Below, piece by piece: positions 49,325 to 59,600 of a stretch of 64,000 nt of DNA. A program made the position numbers and the translations under genes. Source of the DNA: DAOTWA01 sp034435955 (GTDB lineage Bacteria; Chloroflexota; Anaerolineae; Anaerolineales; Anaerolineaceae); contig DAOTWA010000009.1 of the NCBI GenBank assembly GCA_034435955.1, forward strand, positions 1-64,000, read 5' to 3'. The notes below the pieces were generated by a model that worked only from the letters and a program-made list of their open reading frames with translations, was not told where the DNA came from and searched no databases. Numbering within the stretch: the stretch's first letter is position 1; the number at the start of each line of letters is the position of its first letter.

Positions 49325-50125
49325 ATGCAAAGGGAACGGTTGGATGTTGCGTTGGTGAATCGCGGGTTGGTAGAGAGCCGCGCACAGGCGCAACGCCTGG
49401 TGATGGCCGGCCAGGTGCGGGTAAACGGAGAACGGATGCTGAAGCCGTCCACACTGGTCGCGGCCGACGATGTGGTGGTGGTAGTGCAGGGGCCGAAATT
49501 CGTTTCTCGCGGGGGCGAGAAACTAGACGCGGCTCTGCAAGCCTTCGCGCTGCCGGTCGCCGGACGTACGTGCGCTGATGTGGGTGCCTCGACCGGCGGC
49601 TTCACCGATTGTCTGCTTCAGCATGGAGCAAGCAAGGTTTACGCCATCGATGTCGGTTACGGCGCCTTGCATTGGAAATTGCGCAGCGATCCCCGCATTG
49701 TCAACATGGAACGCACCAATGCGCGTTTCATGGCGAAGCTCCCAGAGGCGGTGTCGCTGATCACCGTGGACGTATCGTTCATCTCGCTGCGGCAACTTCT
49801 GCCCGTATTCTGCGGGTGGTATGGGGAAAGCGGGGGCGATCTGATCGCGCTCGTCAAGCCACAGTTCGAGGCCGGGCGGGAGGAAGCCAGCCGCGGTCAG
49901 GGTGTCATCCGGAATTCTGCCATTCACCGGCGGGTGTTGATCGAGGTGCTGCGCAGCGCGGAGAAGACAGGTTATGGAGCAAGGGGGCTGATCGCTTCGC
50001 CGTTGAGGGGGCCGAAGGGGAATGTGGAATTCCTCGCCTGGTTGAGCTATCCCGGTCAGGTTGAGGCCGGGCTGGATATGCTGGTCGAGGAAGCCATCCG
50101 ACAGGCGGCGGGAAAACCCGACTGA
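49325..50125 (+). CDS. tlyA: TlyA family rRNA (cytidine-2'-O)-methyltransferase
   Basis: 266 residues: an N-terminal S4 RNA-binding domain (ERLDVALVNRGLVESRAQAQ, RLVMAGQVRVNGERM) and an FtsJ/RrmJ-like SAM-dependent methyltransferase domain (CADVGASTGGFTDCLLQHGA, SAM motif; VSLITVDVSFISLRQLLP, motif IV; IALVKPQFEAGREEAS). TlyA methylates 16S and 23S rRNA and also occurs as hemolysin A. No clear ribosome site. It diverges from ubiA and precedes lepA by 179 bases. Confidence 0.93.
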   Translation: MQRERLDVALVNRGLVESRAQAQRLVMAGQVRVNGERMLKPSTLVAADDVVVVVQGPKFVSRGGEKLDAALQAFALPVAGRTCADVGASTGGFTDCLLQHGASKVYAIDVGYGALHWKLRSDPRIVNMERTNARFMAKLPEAVSLITVDVSFISLRQLLPVFCGWYGESGGDLIALVKPQFEAGREEASRGQGVIRNSAIHRRVLIEVLRSAEKTGYGARGLIASPLRGPKGNVEFLAWLSYPGQVEAGLDMLVEEAIRQAAGKPD

Positions 50126-50287
50126 CGTTGGATTGGGCCAAGAATTGTACGTGCGGCTGAGGGTTTCCTTTGGACGCACGGACAGGAGCTGATTCGCCCT
50201 TCGCGATAAAGTGGCAAGGGCGAGTGACGCGGAAGGGGCCGAAGGCCAGGAGCAGTCCGTGTTCTCCCAATCTGTCCGGTTATCGGT

Positions 50288-50293
50288 TATACT
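50288..50293 (+). promoter_or_regulatory. Candidate -10 box close to the lepA start
   Basis: TATACT lies 11 bases before the lepA ATG (50305), giving a leader of about four bases. No ribosome site is present. No recognisable -35 was found at 16-18 bases, so confidence is low. Confidence 0.35.
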
Positions 50294-50304
50294 ACGGGCG
50301 GCTT

Positions 50305-52110
50305 ATGGGAGCGAAGATACGCAATTTTTGCATCATTGCGCATATCGATCACGGCAAGTCTACTCTGGCCGACCGGCTTCTGCAGATGACCGGCACCATT
50401 CCCGAACGGGAAATGACCGAGCAGGTGCTGGATAACATGGAGCTGGAGCGCGAAAAGGGCGTGACGATCAAGGCTTCGGCGGTGCGCATGATGTACACCG
50501 CTCGCGATGGCCAGACCTACGAATTAAACCTGATCGATACCCCCGGTCACGTAGATTTCAATTACGAAGTCAGCCGCGCGCTGGAGGCATGTGAAGGGGC
50601 GCTGCTGGTGGTGGATGCAACCCAGGGCATCGAGGCGCAGACGCTGGCCAATTTGTATCTGGCGTTGGACGCGGATTTGACCGTCATTCCGGTGATCAAT
50701 AAAATCGATCTGCCTTCCGCCCGGCCCGACGAAGTGGCGGCAGACCTGGAAAACCTGTTGGGAACGCCGGCCGATTCGATCCTGCGCATCTCGGCCAAGG
50801 AAGGCACCAACATTGATCAGGTGCTTGAGGCGATTGTGGCGCAGGTGCCTCCGCCAAAGGGGACCGAAGACGCTCCCCTGCGGGCGTTGATCTTTGACTC
50901 TCATTACGACGCTTACAAAGGTGTGGTGGCTTACGTGCGGGTGGTCGAAGGGAAAATCCTGCCTAGCGACACCCTGCGATTGATGGCGACCAACAGCGAA
51001 GTCAGGCCGGTTGAGATTGGCATCTTCCAACCGGATCTGCGCCCGGTGGACCACCTAGCGGCTGGGGATGTGGGCTACGTGGCAACCGGACTGAAGACCG
51101 TTTCGGAGTGCCGGGTGGGCGATACCATCACAAACGCAGCCCATCCGGCTGAACAACCTCTCCCCGGGTATCGCAAGGTCAAGCCAATGGTCTTCGCCGG
51201 CATTTATCCAGTCGAGGGTGAGGATTACGCCGATCTGAAGGATGCCCTGGAAAAGCTGCAGCTCAACGACGCTTCGCTGACCTTCGAGCCGGAGACCTCC
51301 CAGGCGCTGAATTTTGGTTTTCGCTGCGGCTTTTTGGGACTGTTCCACATGGATATCATCCAGGAACGCCTGGAGCGCGAGTACGACCTGGACATCGTGG
51401 TCACCGCGCCTTCGGTTGAGTACGAGGTGGTGCTGGTGACCGGAGAGGTGGTGCGCATCGCCTCGCCAGCGCGCCTGCCCGATGAGAGCAAGATCGCTGA
51501 AATCCGCGAACCCTGGATGCTGGTGGATGTGTTCAGCCCGACCGAATATTACGGGACGGTGATGGACCTGGCGATCAAGCGGCGCGGGATCTTCAAGGCG
51601 CAGGAGTACCCGGCACCGAATCGGGTACAGCTCACCTTTGAGATCCCCCTTTCAGAGATTATCGTGGACTTCTTCGATCAGCTCAAGTCGCGCACGCGGG
51701 GGTATGCCTCGATGGATTATCAGTTTCTAGAATACAGGCCAGAGGACCTGGTAAAGCTGGAAGTGCTGGTCAACGACGAGCCGGTAGATGCCCTGGCAGC
51801 CATCGTGCATCGCAAAGAAGCGTACCATAAAGGCCAGGCGCTGGTCAGCAAGCTGAAATCGATCATCCCGCGGCAACTGTTCGATGTGGCGGTGCAGGCT
51901 TCTGCGGCAGGGCGGGTGATTTCCAGGGCCAACATCAAAGCGGTGCGCAAAGACGTGCTGGCCAAGTGTTACGGCGGCGACATCACCCGCAAGAAGAAAC
52001 TGCTGGAGAAACAAAAGCGCGGCAAAAAGCGTCTCAAAATGATAGGCAGCGTGGAAATACCCCAGGAGGCTTTTATGGCAATTCTGCGCCTGGAAGAGGA
52101 GACCAACTGA
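50305..52110 (+). CDS. lepA: Elongation factor 4 (LepA)
   Basis: A 601-residue translational GTPase, the normal length. It has G1 AHIDHGKSTLADRLLQMTG, LNLIDTPGHVDFNYEVSRAL (G3), INKIDLPSARPDE (G4) and the LepA-specific C-terminus (KCYGGDITRKKKLLEKQKRG, then RLKMIGSVEIPQEAFMAILR in part). It back-translocates or remodels stalled ribosomes. The ATG at 50305 gives the standard N-terminus; an open extension upstream to 50170 has no homology. Confidence 0.97.
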   Translation: MGAKIRNFCIIAHIDHGKSTLADRLLQMTGTIPEREMTEQVLDNMELEREKGVTIKASAVRMMYTARDGQTYELNLIDTPGHVDFNYEVSRALEACEGALLVVDATQGIEAQTLANLYLALDADLTVIPVINKIDLPSARPDEVAADLENLLGTPADSILRISAKEGTNIDQVLEAIVAQVPPPKGTEDAPLRALIFDSHYDAYKGVVAYVRVVEGKILPSDTLRLMATNSEVRPVEIGIFQPDLRPVDHLAAGDVGYVATGLKTVSECRVGDTITNAAHPAEQPLPGYRKVKPMVFAGIYPVEGEDYADLKDALEKLQLNDASLTFEPETSQALNFGFRCGFLGLFHMDIIQERLEREYDLDIVVTAPSVEYEVVLVTGEVVRIASPARLPDESKIAEIREPWMLVDVFSPTEYYGTVMDLAIKRRGIFKAQEYPAPNRVQLTFEIPLSEIIVDFFDQLKSRTRGYASMDYQFLEYRPEDLVKLEVLVNDEPVDALAAIVHRKEAYHKGQALVSKLKSIIPRQLFDVAVQASAAGRVISRANIKAVRKDVLAKCYGGDITRKKKLLEKQKRGKKRLKMIGSVEIPQEAFMAILRLEEETN

Positions 52111-52175
52111 CTTCGACGCCGACTAAAATATGAAAATGCTACAGATACCAACCAAGGAATTGAGGACCCATTTCA

Positions 52176-53204
52176 ATGCCCAGGAACTTCGTGATCACAG
52201 GTGGAGCCGGGTTCATCGGCTCCAATTACGTTGCCCGTTTGCTGCAGCGGGGGGAAAATGTTACGATCTATGACAACCTCTCGCGCGGGGGAGCGAAGAC
52301 CAACCTCCGCTGGCTTCGAGAGACCTACGGCGAGCGCTCCTTCCGGCTGGTGGAAGGAGACGTCCGCGACTCGGCCCTGCTGACCTCTGTCATCAACGAC
52401 GCTGACGTCGTGGTTCATCTGGCGGCGCAGGTGGCGGTGACCACCTCGGTTATTGCTCCCCGCGAAGATTTCGAGATCAATGCATTAGGTACGTTCAACG
52501 TACTTGAAGCGGCGCGCGCTTCAGGGCGCCGTCCGGCGGTCATCTATGCCTCCACCAATAAGGTGTACGGAGGAATGGAGAATGTAGGCGTGGTGCGGGA
52601 TGCCAGCCGCTACCGATACCGGGATTTACCTGCCGGTATATCCGAAGAGCAGCCGCTGGATTTCCACTCGCCGTATGGCTGTTCAAAGGGTGCCGGCGAC
52701 CAGTACGTGCGCGATTATCAGCGCATCTATGGACTTCCGACGGTGGTGATGCGCCAAAGCTGTATCTACGGACCGCGACAGTTCGGGGTGGAGGACCAGG
52801 GGTGGGTGGCCTGGTTCATCATAGCGGCGATCACCGGCAAGCCGATCACTATTTACGGGGACGGGAAACAGGTGCGCGATGTACTGTTTGTAGAGGACCT
52901 GTTGGACGCGTACGATGCGGCGCTGGCGAACCTGGACAAGGCCGCCGGTCAGATTTACAACGTTGGCGGCGGCCCATCGAATACCTTAGCCGTGTGGGCA
53001 GAATTCGGCCCGAAGCTAGAAAGCCTGCTCGGGAAAAAGATCGATGTCGGTTGGGGGGACTGGCGCCCCGGCGACCAGCCGGTATATATCTCTGATATCA
53101 CCAAGATACGCCGGGAGCTGGGCTGGGAGCCGCGCGTGGGCGTCGATGAAGGCATCCGACGCCTGTTCGATTGGGTCGCAGCCAACCGCACGCTGTTCGC
53201 CTGA
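52176..53204 (+). CDS. NAD-dependent nucleotide-sugar epimerase/dehydratase (CDP-paratose 2-epimerase-like)
   Basis: A 342-residue extended SDR protein. FVITGGAGFIGSNYVARLL binds NAD, and the catalytic triad appears as YASTNKVYGG and SPYGCSKGAGDQYVRDYQR (Tyr and Lys). The YASTNKVYGG segment and the length resemble the CDP-paratose/tyvelose epimerase group more than GalE, but the substrate cannot be read from sequence. It starts a set of sugar genes: a GT4 gene follows by six bases, then GT39 proteins. A GAGGA lies about nine bases before the ATG. Confidence 0.83.
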   Translation: MPRNFVITGGAGFIGSNYVARLLQRGENVTIYDNLSRGGAKTNLRWLRETYGERSFRLVEGDVRDSALLTSVINDADVVVHLAAQVAVTTSVIAPREDFEINALGTFNVLEAARASGRRPAVIYASTNKVYGGMENVGVVRDASRYRYRDLPAGISEEQPLDFHSPYGCSKGAGDQYVRDYQRIYGLPTVVMRQSCIYGPRQFGVEDQGWVAWFIIAAITGKPITIYGDGKQVRDVLFVEDLLDAYDAALANLDKAAGQIYNVGGGPSNTLAVWAEFGPKLESLLGKKIDVGWGDWRPGDQPVYISDITKIRRELGWEPRVGVDEGIRRLFDWVAANRTLFA

Positions 53205-53210
53205 GGCCAG

Positions 53211-54380
53211 ATGCGCATCCTGATCGCTCTTACATATTATCGGCCGCATACCAGCGGCCTGACGATCTACGCCGAGCGACTGGCGAAGGCGCTGGTGCGT
53301 CGCGGTCACCAGGTGACGGTGCTGACCTCCCACTACGATAAGAGTACGCCGCTGGAAGAAGTCCAGGCGGGGGTGCGCATTTTACGCGCGCCGGTGCTTT
53401 TCCGGGTCAGCAAGGGGGTCATCATGCCTACCATCGGCTTGATGGCGACCCGCCTGGTGTTGGAGAACGACGTCGTTCACCTGCACCTGCCGCAATTCGA
53501 TGCCGCCGGGATCGCCCTGCGCGGCCGGCTGTTCCGCAAACCCACGGTAGTGACGTACCACTGTGACCTGCGCCTGCCGGAAGGCCTGTTCAATCGTATC
53601 GTGGGGGCGGTAGTGCCGGTGATGAACAATCTGGCTGCCATCTTCGCGCACCGCATCGTCACGTACACGCAGGATTACGCCGAGCACTCCCCTTACACAC
53701 GGCGCTACGCACATAAGGTGGCGATCATACCGCCGCCGGTCGAACTGCCCCCTGCCCGCGCCGATTCCATCGCCGAGTTTGCCAGAAAGCACAATCCGCA
53801 GGGGCGCCATCCGGTGATCGGGATGGCGGCGCGCTTCGCCACCGAAAAAGGGGTCGAGGTGCTGCTGGAGGCACTGCCGCGCGTGGTGGAGAAATATCCG
53901 CATGCGCTGGTATTGTTCTCGGGGCAGTATGAAAACGTACTCGGAGAAGAGGAGTATGCCCGGCGCTTAATGCCGATTATTCAAAAATACCAGCAGAATG
54001 GGCAGTGGAAGTTTTTGGGGGTGTTGAATCCGGCCGAGATGTCCAGCTTTTACCCTAACCTGGACGTCCTGGTAGTACCAAGCCTTAACTCGACCGAGTC
54101 TTTCGGCCTGGTGCAGATCGAAGCGATGATGAACAGCATTCCGGTGGTGGCATCGAATCTTCCCGGCGTGCGGCAACCGGTGCTGACGACTGGCATGGGC
54201 TGCATCGCACCGGTCGGTGATGCAAATGGGCTGGCAGAAAGTCTGCTGGAAATCTTCAACAACCAGGAAAAATACCGCTGCGATGGTCGGGAGGTTGGAA
54301 AGCCGTACGATCCCGATTCGGTTGCGGCCAAGTACGAGGCGCTGTTCGAGGAGATTCGCAAAGAGTTGAAACGTGACTGA
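53211..54380 (+). CDS. Glycosyltransferase family 4
   Basis: A 389-residue GT-B enzyme with MRILIALTYYRPHTSGLTIY and LTSHYDKSTPLEEVQAGVRI in the acceptor half, and VIGMAARFATEKGVEVLLEAL, VPSLNSTESFGLVQIEAMMN (EX7E nucleotide-sugar motif) in the donor half. It is predicted to add a sugar, often mannose, to a lipid-linked or protein-linked glycan in the cytoplasm. It probably forms an operon with the upstream epimerase (six-base gap). Confidence 0.9.
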   Translation: MRILIALTYYRPHTSGLTIYAERLAKALVRRGHQVTVLTSHYDKSTPLEEVQAGVRILRAPVLFRVSKGVIMPTIGLMATRLVLENDVVHLHLPQFDAAGIALRGRLFRKPTVVTYHCDLRLPEGLFNRIVGAVVPVMNNLAAIFAHRIVTYTQDYAEHSPYTRRYAHKVAIIPPPVELPPARADSIAEFARKHNPQGRHPVIGMAARFATEKGVEVLLEALPRVVEKYPHALVLFSGQYENVLGEEEYARRLMPIIQKYQQNGQWKFLGVLNPAEMSSFYPNLDVLVVPSLNSTESFGLVQIEAMMNSIPVVASNLPGVRQPVLTTGMGCIAPVGDANGLAESLLEIFNNQEKYRCDGREVGKPYDPDSVAAKYEALFEEIRKELKRD

Positions 54381-54437
54381 TCAGGGATTCAATAGAGACT
54401 GAACGGCTTTGGTAAAGCGGCTTCATGCGCTTCCGGA

Positions 54438-54465
54438 TTGATCCACATAATCCTGGCGGTATAAT
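54438..54465 (+). promoter_or_regulatory. Promoter giving a probable leaderless GT39 transcript
   Basis: TTGATC (54438-54443) and TATAAT (54460-54465) are spaced by 16 bases; the ATG (54474) begins eight bases after the -10. Transcription would start within a base or two of the start codon. No ribosome site is present. Confidence 0.6.
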
Positions 54466-54473
54466 TTGAGCCT

Positions 54474-56627
54474 ATGAAAAACGGCGAGTTCGACGAACCG
54501 AGCGTACTCGATTACGTCAAAGACCGGTTGTCGTTTTGGAGGAAGCCCAGCATCCACATTCCGGTGCCGGGGGAGCCTGCTGAGCGGCCCTCTGTTCGGA
54601 CAACGACACCCGAAGCGCCGACTGAAGCCCGCAGTGCGCCGCGTCTGGCAACCTGGCCATGGCGTTCGCTGGGGGCAATTTTCTTTGCCCTGATCGCGCA
54701 AGCTCTCTTGGAGCCAGGCAGACGCGAAGTGGTATGGGGGGTGATTGTATACTGGTACGCGGCCATCTTGGCAGTGTGGGCATATCTGCGCGGAGAATGG
54801 CATCTGGCGCCGCTGAAAGCCCAGGAAGAGCGTTACGATCCGCTAACCGTTCGCCGCAATCCCCTGCTGATCGGGTTGGGGCTGAGTGCATTGGCCTTTG
54901 TGGCCTTTGGCAACGGCCGGTTCAATCTTATTAATACAAGCCTGTGGATCGCCGGGATCGCCCTGGTGGCGCGGGCGTTTTGGTCGAGCAGCTCTGGACC
55001 AGCGGTGTGGCTCGAACGCATCCGCGCCGCCATCGCGCGCGGGGAATGGCGTGTGACCCTCTCCGGGCGAACACTGCTGGCGCTTGCAGTGATCGCAGTG
55101 GCGTTGTTTTTCCGCTTTTATCGCCTGAACACGGTGCCGCTGGAGATGACCAGCGACCACGCCGAGAAGATGCTGGACATGTGGGACCTGATGCATGGAC
55201 AGTATGAGATCTTCTTCCCGCGAAACACTGGGCGCGAGGCGGTCGGCTTTTACTGGCTGGCGGCGGTATTCGATCTCTTTGGCACCGGCTACACCTATTT
55301 GAGCCTCAAGATTGGCACCGCCCTGATGGGCTTTCTAACGCTGCCGTTTATTTATCTGCTGGGAAAAGAAATAGCCAACCGACGGGTGGGGATGTACGCC
55401 ACTCTGTTCGCCGCTGTGGCGTACTGGCCGAACGTGGTCTCCCGAGTTGGCCTGCGCTTCCCCCTGTACATGCTTTTTACCGCACCGACTCTCTACTACC
55501 TGGCGCATGGTTTGCGCACCATGCGGCGCAACGACTTCATTTGGGCGGGGATTTTTCTGGGTCTGGGCTTACAGGGATACTCATCTTTCCGCATTGTACC
55601 TTTTGTGGTCATCACGGCGGTGGCCATTTACCTGATCCACACCCGCTCCCGCTATCTTCAAGTCCAATCCATCTTCGGACTTTCGATCATCGCTTTGATC
55701 TCGTTCCTGGTTTTCTTGCCGCTCTTTCGTTATACCCTATCCAATCCCGAGCAGGTATTTTACCGCTCGCTGACGCGCGTTGGCACATTGGAACATCCGT
55801 TGCCCGGATCACCGGTAATGATCTTTCTGAGCAACCTGTGGGAAGGCGTAACCATGTTCTTCTGGTCAGATGGACAGACCTGGCTGCATTCGGTCCCGGG
55901 TCGTCCGGCGCTGGACGTGGCGGCGGCCGGGCTGTTCTTCCTCGGCGCGCTGCTCGTAGCGGTGCGCTGGATCCAACGAAGGAACTGGCAGGATTTATTT
56001 TGGATTGTCAGCATTCCATTGCTGTTGATGCCCTCGATTCTCTCGCTGGCCTTCCCGGGGGAAAACCCTTCCCTAAATCGGCCCAACGCCGCCATCATTC
56101 CGGTTTTCCTCCTCGTCGGGCTGGCCTTCGATGGACTGACCGGCGCGGTGGCGCAGTCATGGCGGGGAGCGGGTGGCAAGGCAGCGGCGGTAACCCTTGG
56201 GCTGGTATTGCTGGCCATGTCTTCGGCACAGAGCTACGATCTGGTTTTTAACCAATGGAACAGAATCCACCGTATGTCCACCTGGAACAGCTCTGAGATT
56301 GGCGGTGTGATCCGGGCGTTTGCGGAATCGGTGGGCACTCCCGACAGCGCCTGGGTCATTCCCTATCCTTATTGGGTGGACACACGTGTGGTGGGCATTG
56401 TGGCGGGCTATCCGACCAAAGACTATGCTCTCGATCCCAAGGAACTGGCTTCGACGGTCAGCTATCCGGAAGACAAACTGTTCATTCTTTACCCACAAGA
56501 CCAGGCGAGCCTTCAGCAGCTGGAGATACTCTATCCAACAGGGGAGCTTTCGACCTACCATTCCCAGGAGCCAACCAAGGATTTCCTCATGTTTTTCGTA
56601 CCCCGGAAGAAGGCGGGTGCCCCATAA
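54474..56627 (+). CDS. GT39-type (dolichyl-phosphate-mannose mannosyltransferase-like) membrane glycosyltransferase
   Basis: 717 residues. An N-terminal cytoplasmic tail (~65 residues, Pro/Arg-rich) precedes four hydrophobic segments, then a GT-C domain from about residue 200: FRFYRLNTVPLEMTSDHAEK carries the acidic pair of the first outer loop, followed by TM segments, NTGREAVGFYWLAAVFDLFG, GKEIANRRVGMYATLF, and a C-terminal soluble domain (~540-717) outside the membrane. GT39 enzymes move mannose or other hexoses from a lipid carrier to proteins. Acceptor unknown. Its neighbour at 56669 is another GT-C enzyme fused to DUF2298. Confidence 0.85.
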   Translation: MKNGEFDEPSVLDYVKDRLSFWRKPSIHIPVPGEPAERPSVRTTTPEAPTEARSAPRLATWPWRSLGAIFFALIAQALLEPGRREVVWGVIVYWYAAILAVWAYLRGEWHLAPLKAQEERYDPLTVRRNPLLIGLGLSALAFVAFGNGRFNLINTSLWIAGIALVARAFWSSSSGPAVWLERIRAAIARGEWRVTLSGRTLLALAVIAVALFFRFYRLNTVPLEMTSDHAEKMLDMWDLMHGQYEIFFPRNTGREAVGFYWLAAVFDLFGTGYTYLSLKIGTALMGFLTLPFIYLLGKEIANRRVGMYATLFAAVAYWPNVVSRVGLRFPLYMLFTAPTLYYLAHGLRTMRRNDFIWAGIFLGLGLQGYSSFRIVPFVVITAVAIYLIHTRSRYLQVQSIFGLSIIALISFLVFLPLFRYTLSNPEQVFYRSLTRVGTLEHPLPGSPVMIFLSNLWEGVTMFFWSDGQTWLHSVPGRPALDVAAAGLFFLGALLVAVRWIQRRNWQDLFWIVSIPLLLMPSILSLAFPGENPSLNRPNAAIIPVFLLVGLAFDGLTGAVAQSWRGAGGKAAAVTLGLVLLAMSSAQSYDLVFNQWNRIHRMSTWNSSEIGGVIRAFAESVGTPDSAWVIPYPYWVDTRVVGIVAGYPTKDYALDPKELASTVSYPEDKLFILYPQDQASLQQLEILYPTGELSTYHSQEPTKDFLMFFVPRKKAGAP

Positions 56628-56668
56628 AGCAGGTAAAATCAAAGACGGCAGGAATGGATCATTGGTGA

Positions 56669-59600
56669 ATGAGGCAGACAGAGTCAAGTAAAACAACCCC
56701 CAAAGCCTGGCTGTTTGACGCCCTGCTAGTCGCTATTTTATTGGTAGGGGCGTATTTACGTTTCATCGGCTTAAATTGGGACGACAATCAGCACCTACAC
56801 CCGGACGAGCGCTTTCTCACCATGGTGGAAGGGGGCATCGAACCGGTAAAGAGCCTGGTCGAGTATTTCAATACGCAACTCTCCAGCCTGAATCCGAATA
56901 ACCGCGGCTTCGGATTTTATGTCTATGGCGACCTGCCGATCTTTATCGTGCGCTATCTGGCCGAGTGGAGCGGGATGACCGGATATGACAAGGTCTTCCT
57001 GCTTGGGCGCGCAGTGTCTGCCTCCCTCGATCTACTGACCGTTTTGCTGGTATTCCTGATCGCCGAACGGCTGTACAACCGGCGGGTTGGGTTGCTGGCA
57101 GCGGCCTTTTCCGCTCTGGCGGTGCTGCAAATCCAGCTCGCTCATTATTTCACCGTCGATTCCTTCACCCTGTTTTTCGGCACACTGGCTTTTTATTTCG
57201 CCGCGCGAGTGCAAACGGCATCAGCAAGGCGGATGGCTGCCAGTAATGGTCAAGGCGACCCGCCAACAAATGAAACGCAGATGGGTGAGCTTACCGATGG
57301 GCCCTCTGCGACCCTGGTCGAGCCGGTCAGGCTGACAAGAGCCCGGCCGCATCTGCTCGCAGATCTCAATAGCCTGACGCCCTATCTGCTTTTCGGATTG
57401 GCGCTGGGGTGCGCGGTGGCCTCGAAAGCCAGCGCGGCGCTCCTGGCATTCCTGCTGCCTATCGCGGCGGGTGTGCACTACATACAACTGCCGGAGGAAG
57501 AGCGAAAACGCGAAAGTGTGCTCATCTGGCGCAATCTAATTGTAGCCGGCGCTCTCAGCATTCTTGTATTCCGCGTCTTTCAACCCTATGCTTTTAGCGG
57601 GCCAGGTTTCTTTGGTCTCACGCCCAATCCACAATGGCTGGCAAATTTGAAGGAACTGGCTGCCATGCAGCGCGGCGATGTGGATTTTCCCCCAGCGCTG
57701 CAGTGGGCACGCCGCCCGTTCCTGTTTGGAATCCAAAATCTGACCCTGTGGGGGCTGGGTCTGCCGTTGGGCATCCTGGTTTGGATCGGAGCCGCCTGGA
57801 TGGCCTGGCGCATGCTCGCCGGAGAATGGAAAGATCACGTGCTGGTGTGGCTATGGCCGCTGGCGTTCATCATCGGCCAATCGCTCAGCTTCACCAAAAC
57901 CATGCGCTACTATATACTGGTTTACCCATTCCTGGAGATCATCGCAGCATGGGCGATCGTGAAAGCCTGGGACATTGGCCGCAATCGGATGAAAGGCCGC
58001 TGGCTGAGCTTCGCCGCAGCGGGATTGGGGACGGCGGTGTTGCTCGGAACCCTGGGATGGGCGTACGCTTTCACGCGCATTTATACCCGCCCGGTAACCC
58101 GCGTAGCGGCCACACAGTGGATTTATCAGAATGTTCCCGGCCCGGTCAATTTGCAGATCAAAACCGACTCGGGAGTGGTGAACCAGCCGCTGCCTTACGA
58201 GTACGAAGAGACGCTTTCCAGTCAACAACCTTACCTGCTGGCCTTTCACCTTTCCGCCGGCGGCTCACTGGCGCAGGTCAGCCTGTCACAGGTGGCGCAG
58301 CTCTCTCAAACAGACGGGGCAGGAGAAAAGGCTCTAACCGTTAGCCTGCTGGCCGATTCCAATGGCCAGCCCATTGCACAGGGAGCATTGAGCGCCTCCT
58401 TCAAGCCGGAGGGCAATCCAAGTGGACAGACGGTCAGCGTGCCGCTAAGTCCGGCAGTGACGATACAAGCAGGGCAGACGTACTGGCTGCGCATCGAAGT
58501 GAGCGGCGGACAGGACCCGCTGCAGCTCAGCGGCCCGATTATGCTGGATTTTGCCAACGGTCAGGGGCTGGACCCCGTACCGTTGCCTTATGCCTCGCAT
58601 GGATTGCGCGTAGGCCAAAGCGACCAAATGGGATTCATCGCCTATGCCAGCGGGCAAATCGACCAGATCGTACTGGCACATGCGGTGGATCGCGAAGCGG
58701 CGCCTGGCCAAAAGACACTGCAGCTTTCCCTGAACGGCGGCCCGGGCGGGCAGACGGCGACCGGTGTTGTGCAAGGCGATTTTCTGACCGGGAGCGATCT
58801 GCGCGGTCAGAGCTATACCGTTACTTTGGATCGTCCATTCGAGGTCATTCGCGGCCAGACGTATACCCTCACGATCAGCAATCTGAACGGGAAGGGCGCC
58901 ATCGCCCTGTATGGCAGCAGTCCAGCTAACGAGAGCACCTGGGATGACGGTTTGCCGCTGCGCATGGACAATTTCGACGGCTATAGCGGGCTGTATCAAA
59001 ATGATCTCAATTTCGAGATGTACTGGGATGACAACCAGGACAAGCTCAACCGGTTCATCACCACCCTGGATCAAGCCGATTATATATTTATCACGTCCAA
59101 CCGCCAGTGGGCTACGACGACGCGCGTGCCCGAGCGCTATCCCCTCACCACCGCGTATTACCGCGATCTTCTGGGCTGTCCACCACAAGATGACCTGCTA
59201 TGGTGCTACCGGTGGGCGCAGCCGGGCATGTTCCAGGGTAAGTTGGGCTTCCAGCTCGTTAAGGTATTCCAATCCGACCCAAACATTGGACCGCTCGACA
59301 TTAACGACCAGTCCGCCGAAGAGGCTTTTACCGTCTATGATCACCCCAAGGTGTTCATTTTCAAGAAAACGCCGGAGTACAGCAGTGCACAGGTGCGCGC
59401 CTTGCTGGGGAGTGTGGACCTCTCGAACGTCATCCACGTCCTGCCGCGCGAGGTGCCACCCCATCCGATGACTTTGACGCTCACCACGCAGGAAGCGAGC
59501 ATACAGCAGGCCGGTGGTACCTGGGTGCAGCTTTTCGATCCGGCATCGCTTCTCAACCGCTCTCAGCCGGCGGCCGCAATCGTGTGGTACCTGATGGTGG

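Noticed and set aside
50170..50304. Upstream extension of LepA by 45 residues
   Set aside because: LepA begins at the segment before AHIDHGKST; the extra residues are low-complexity and basic, and the total length would exceed the family norm.
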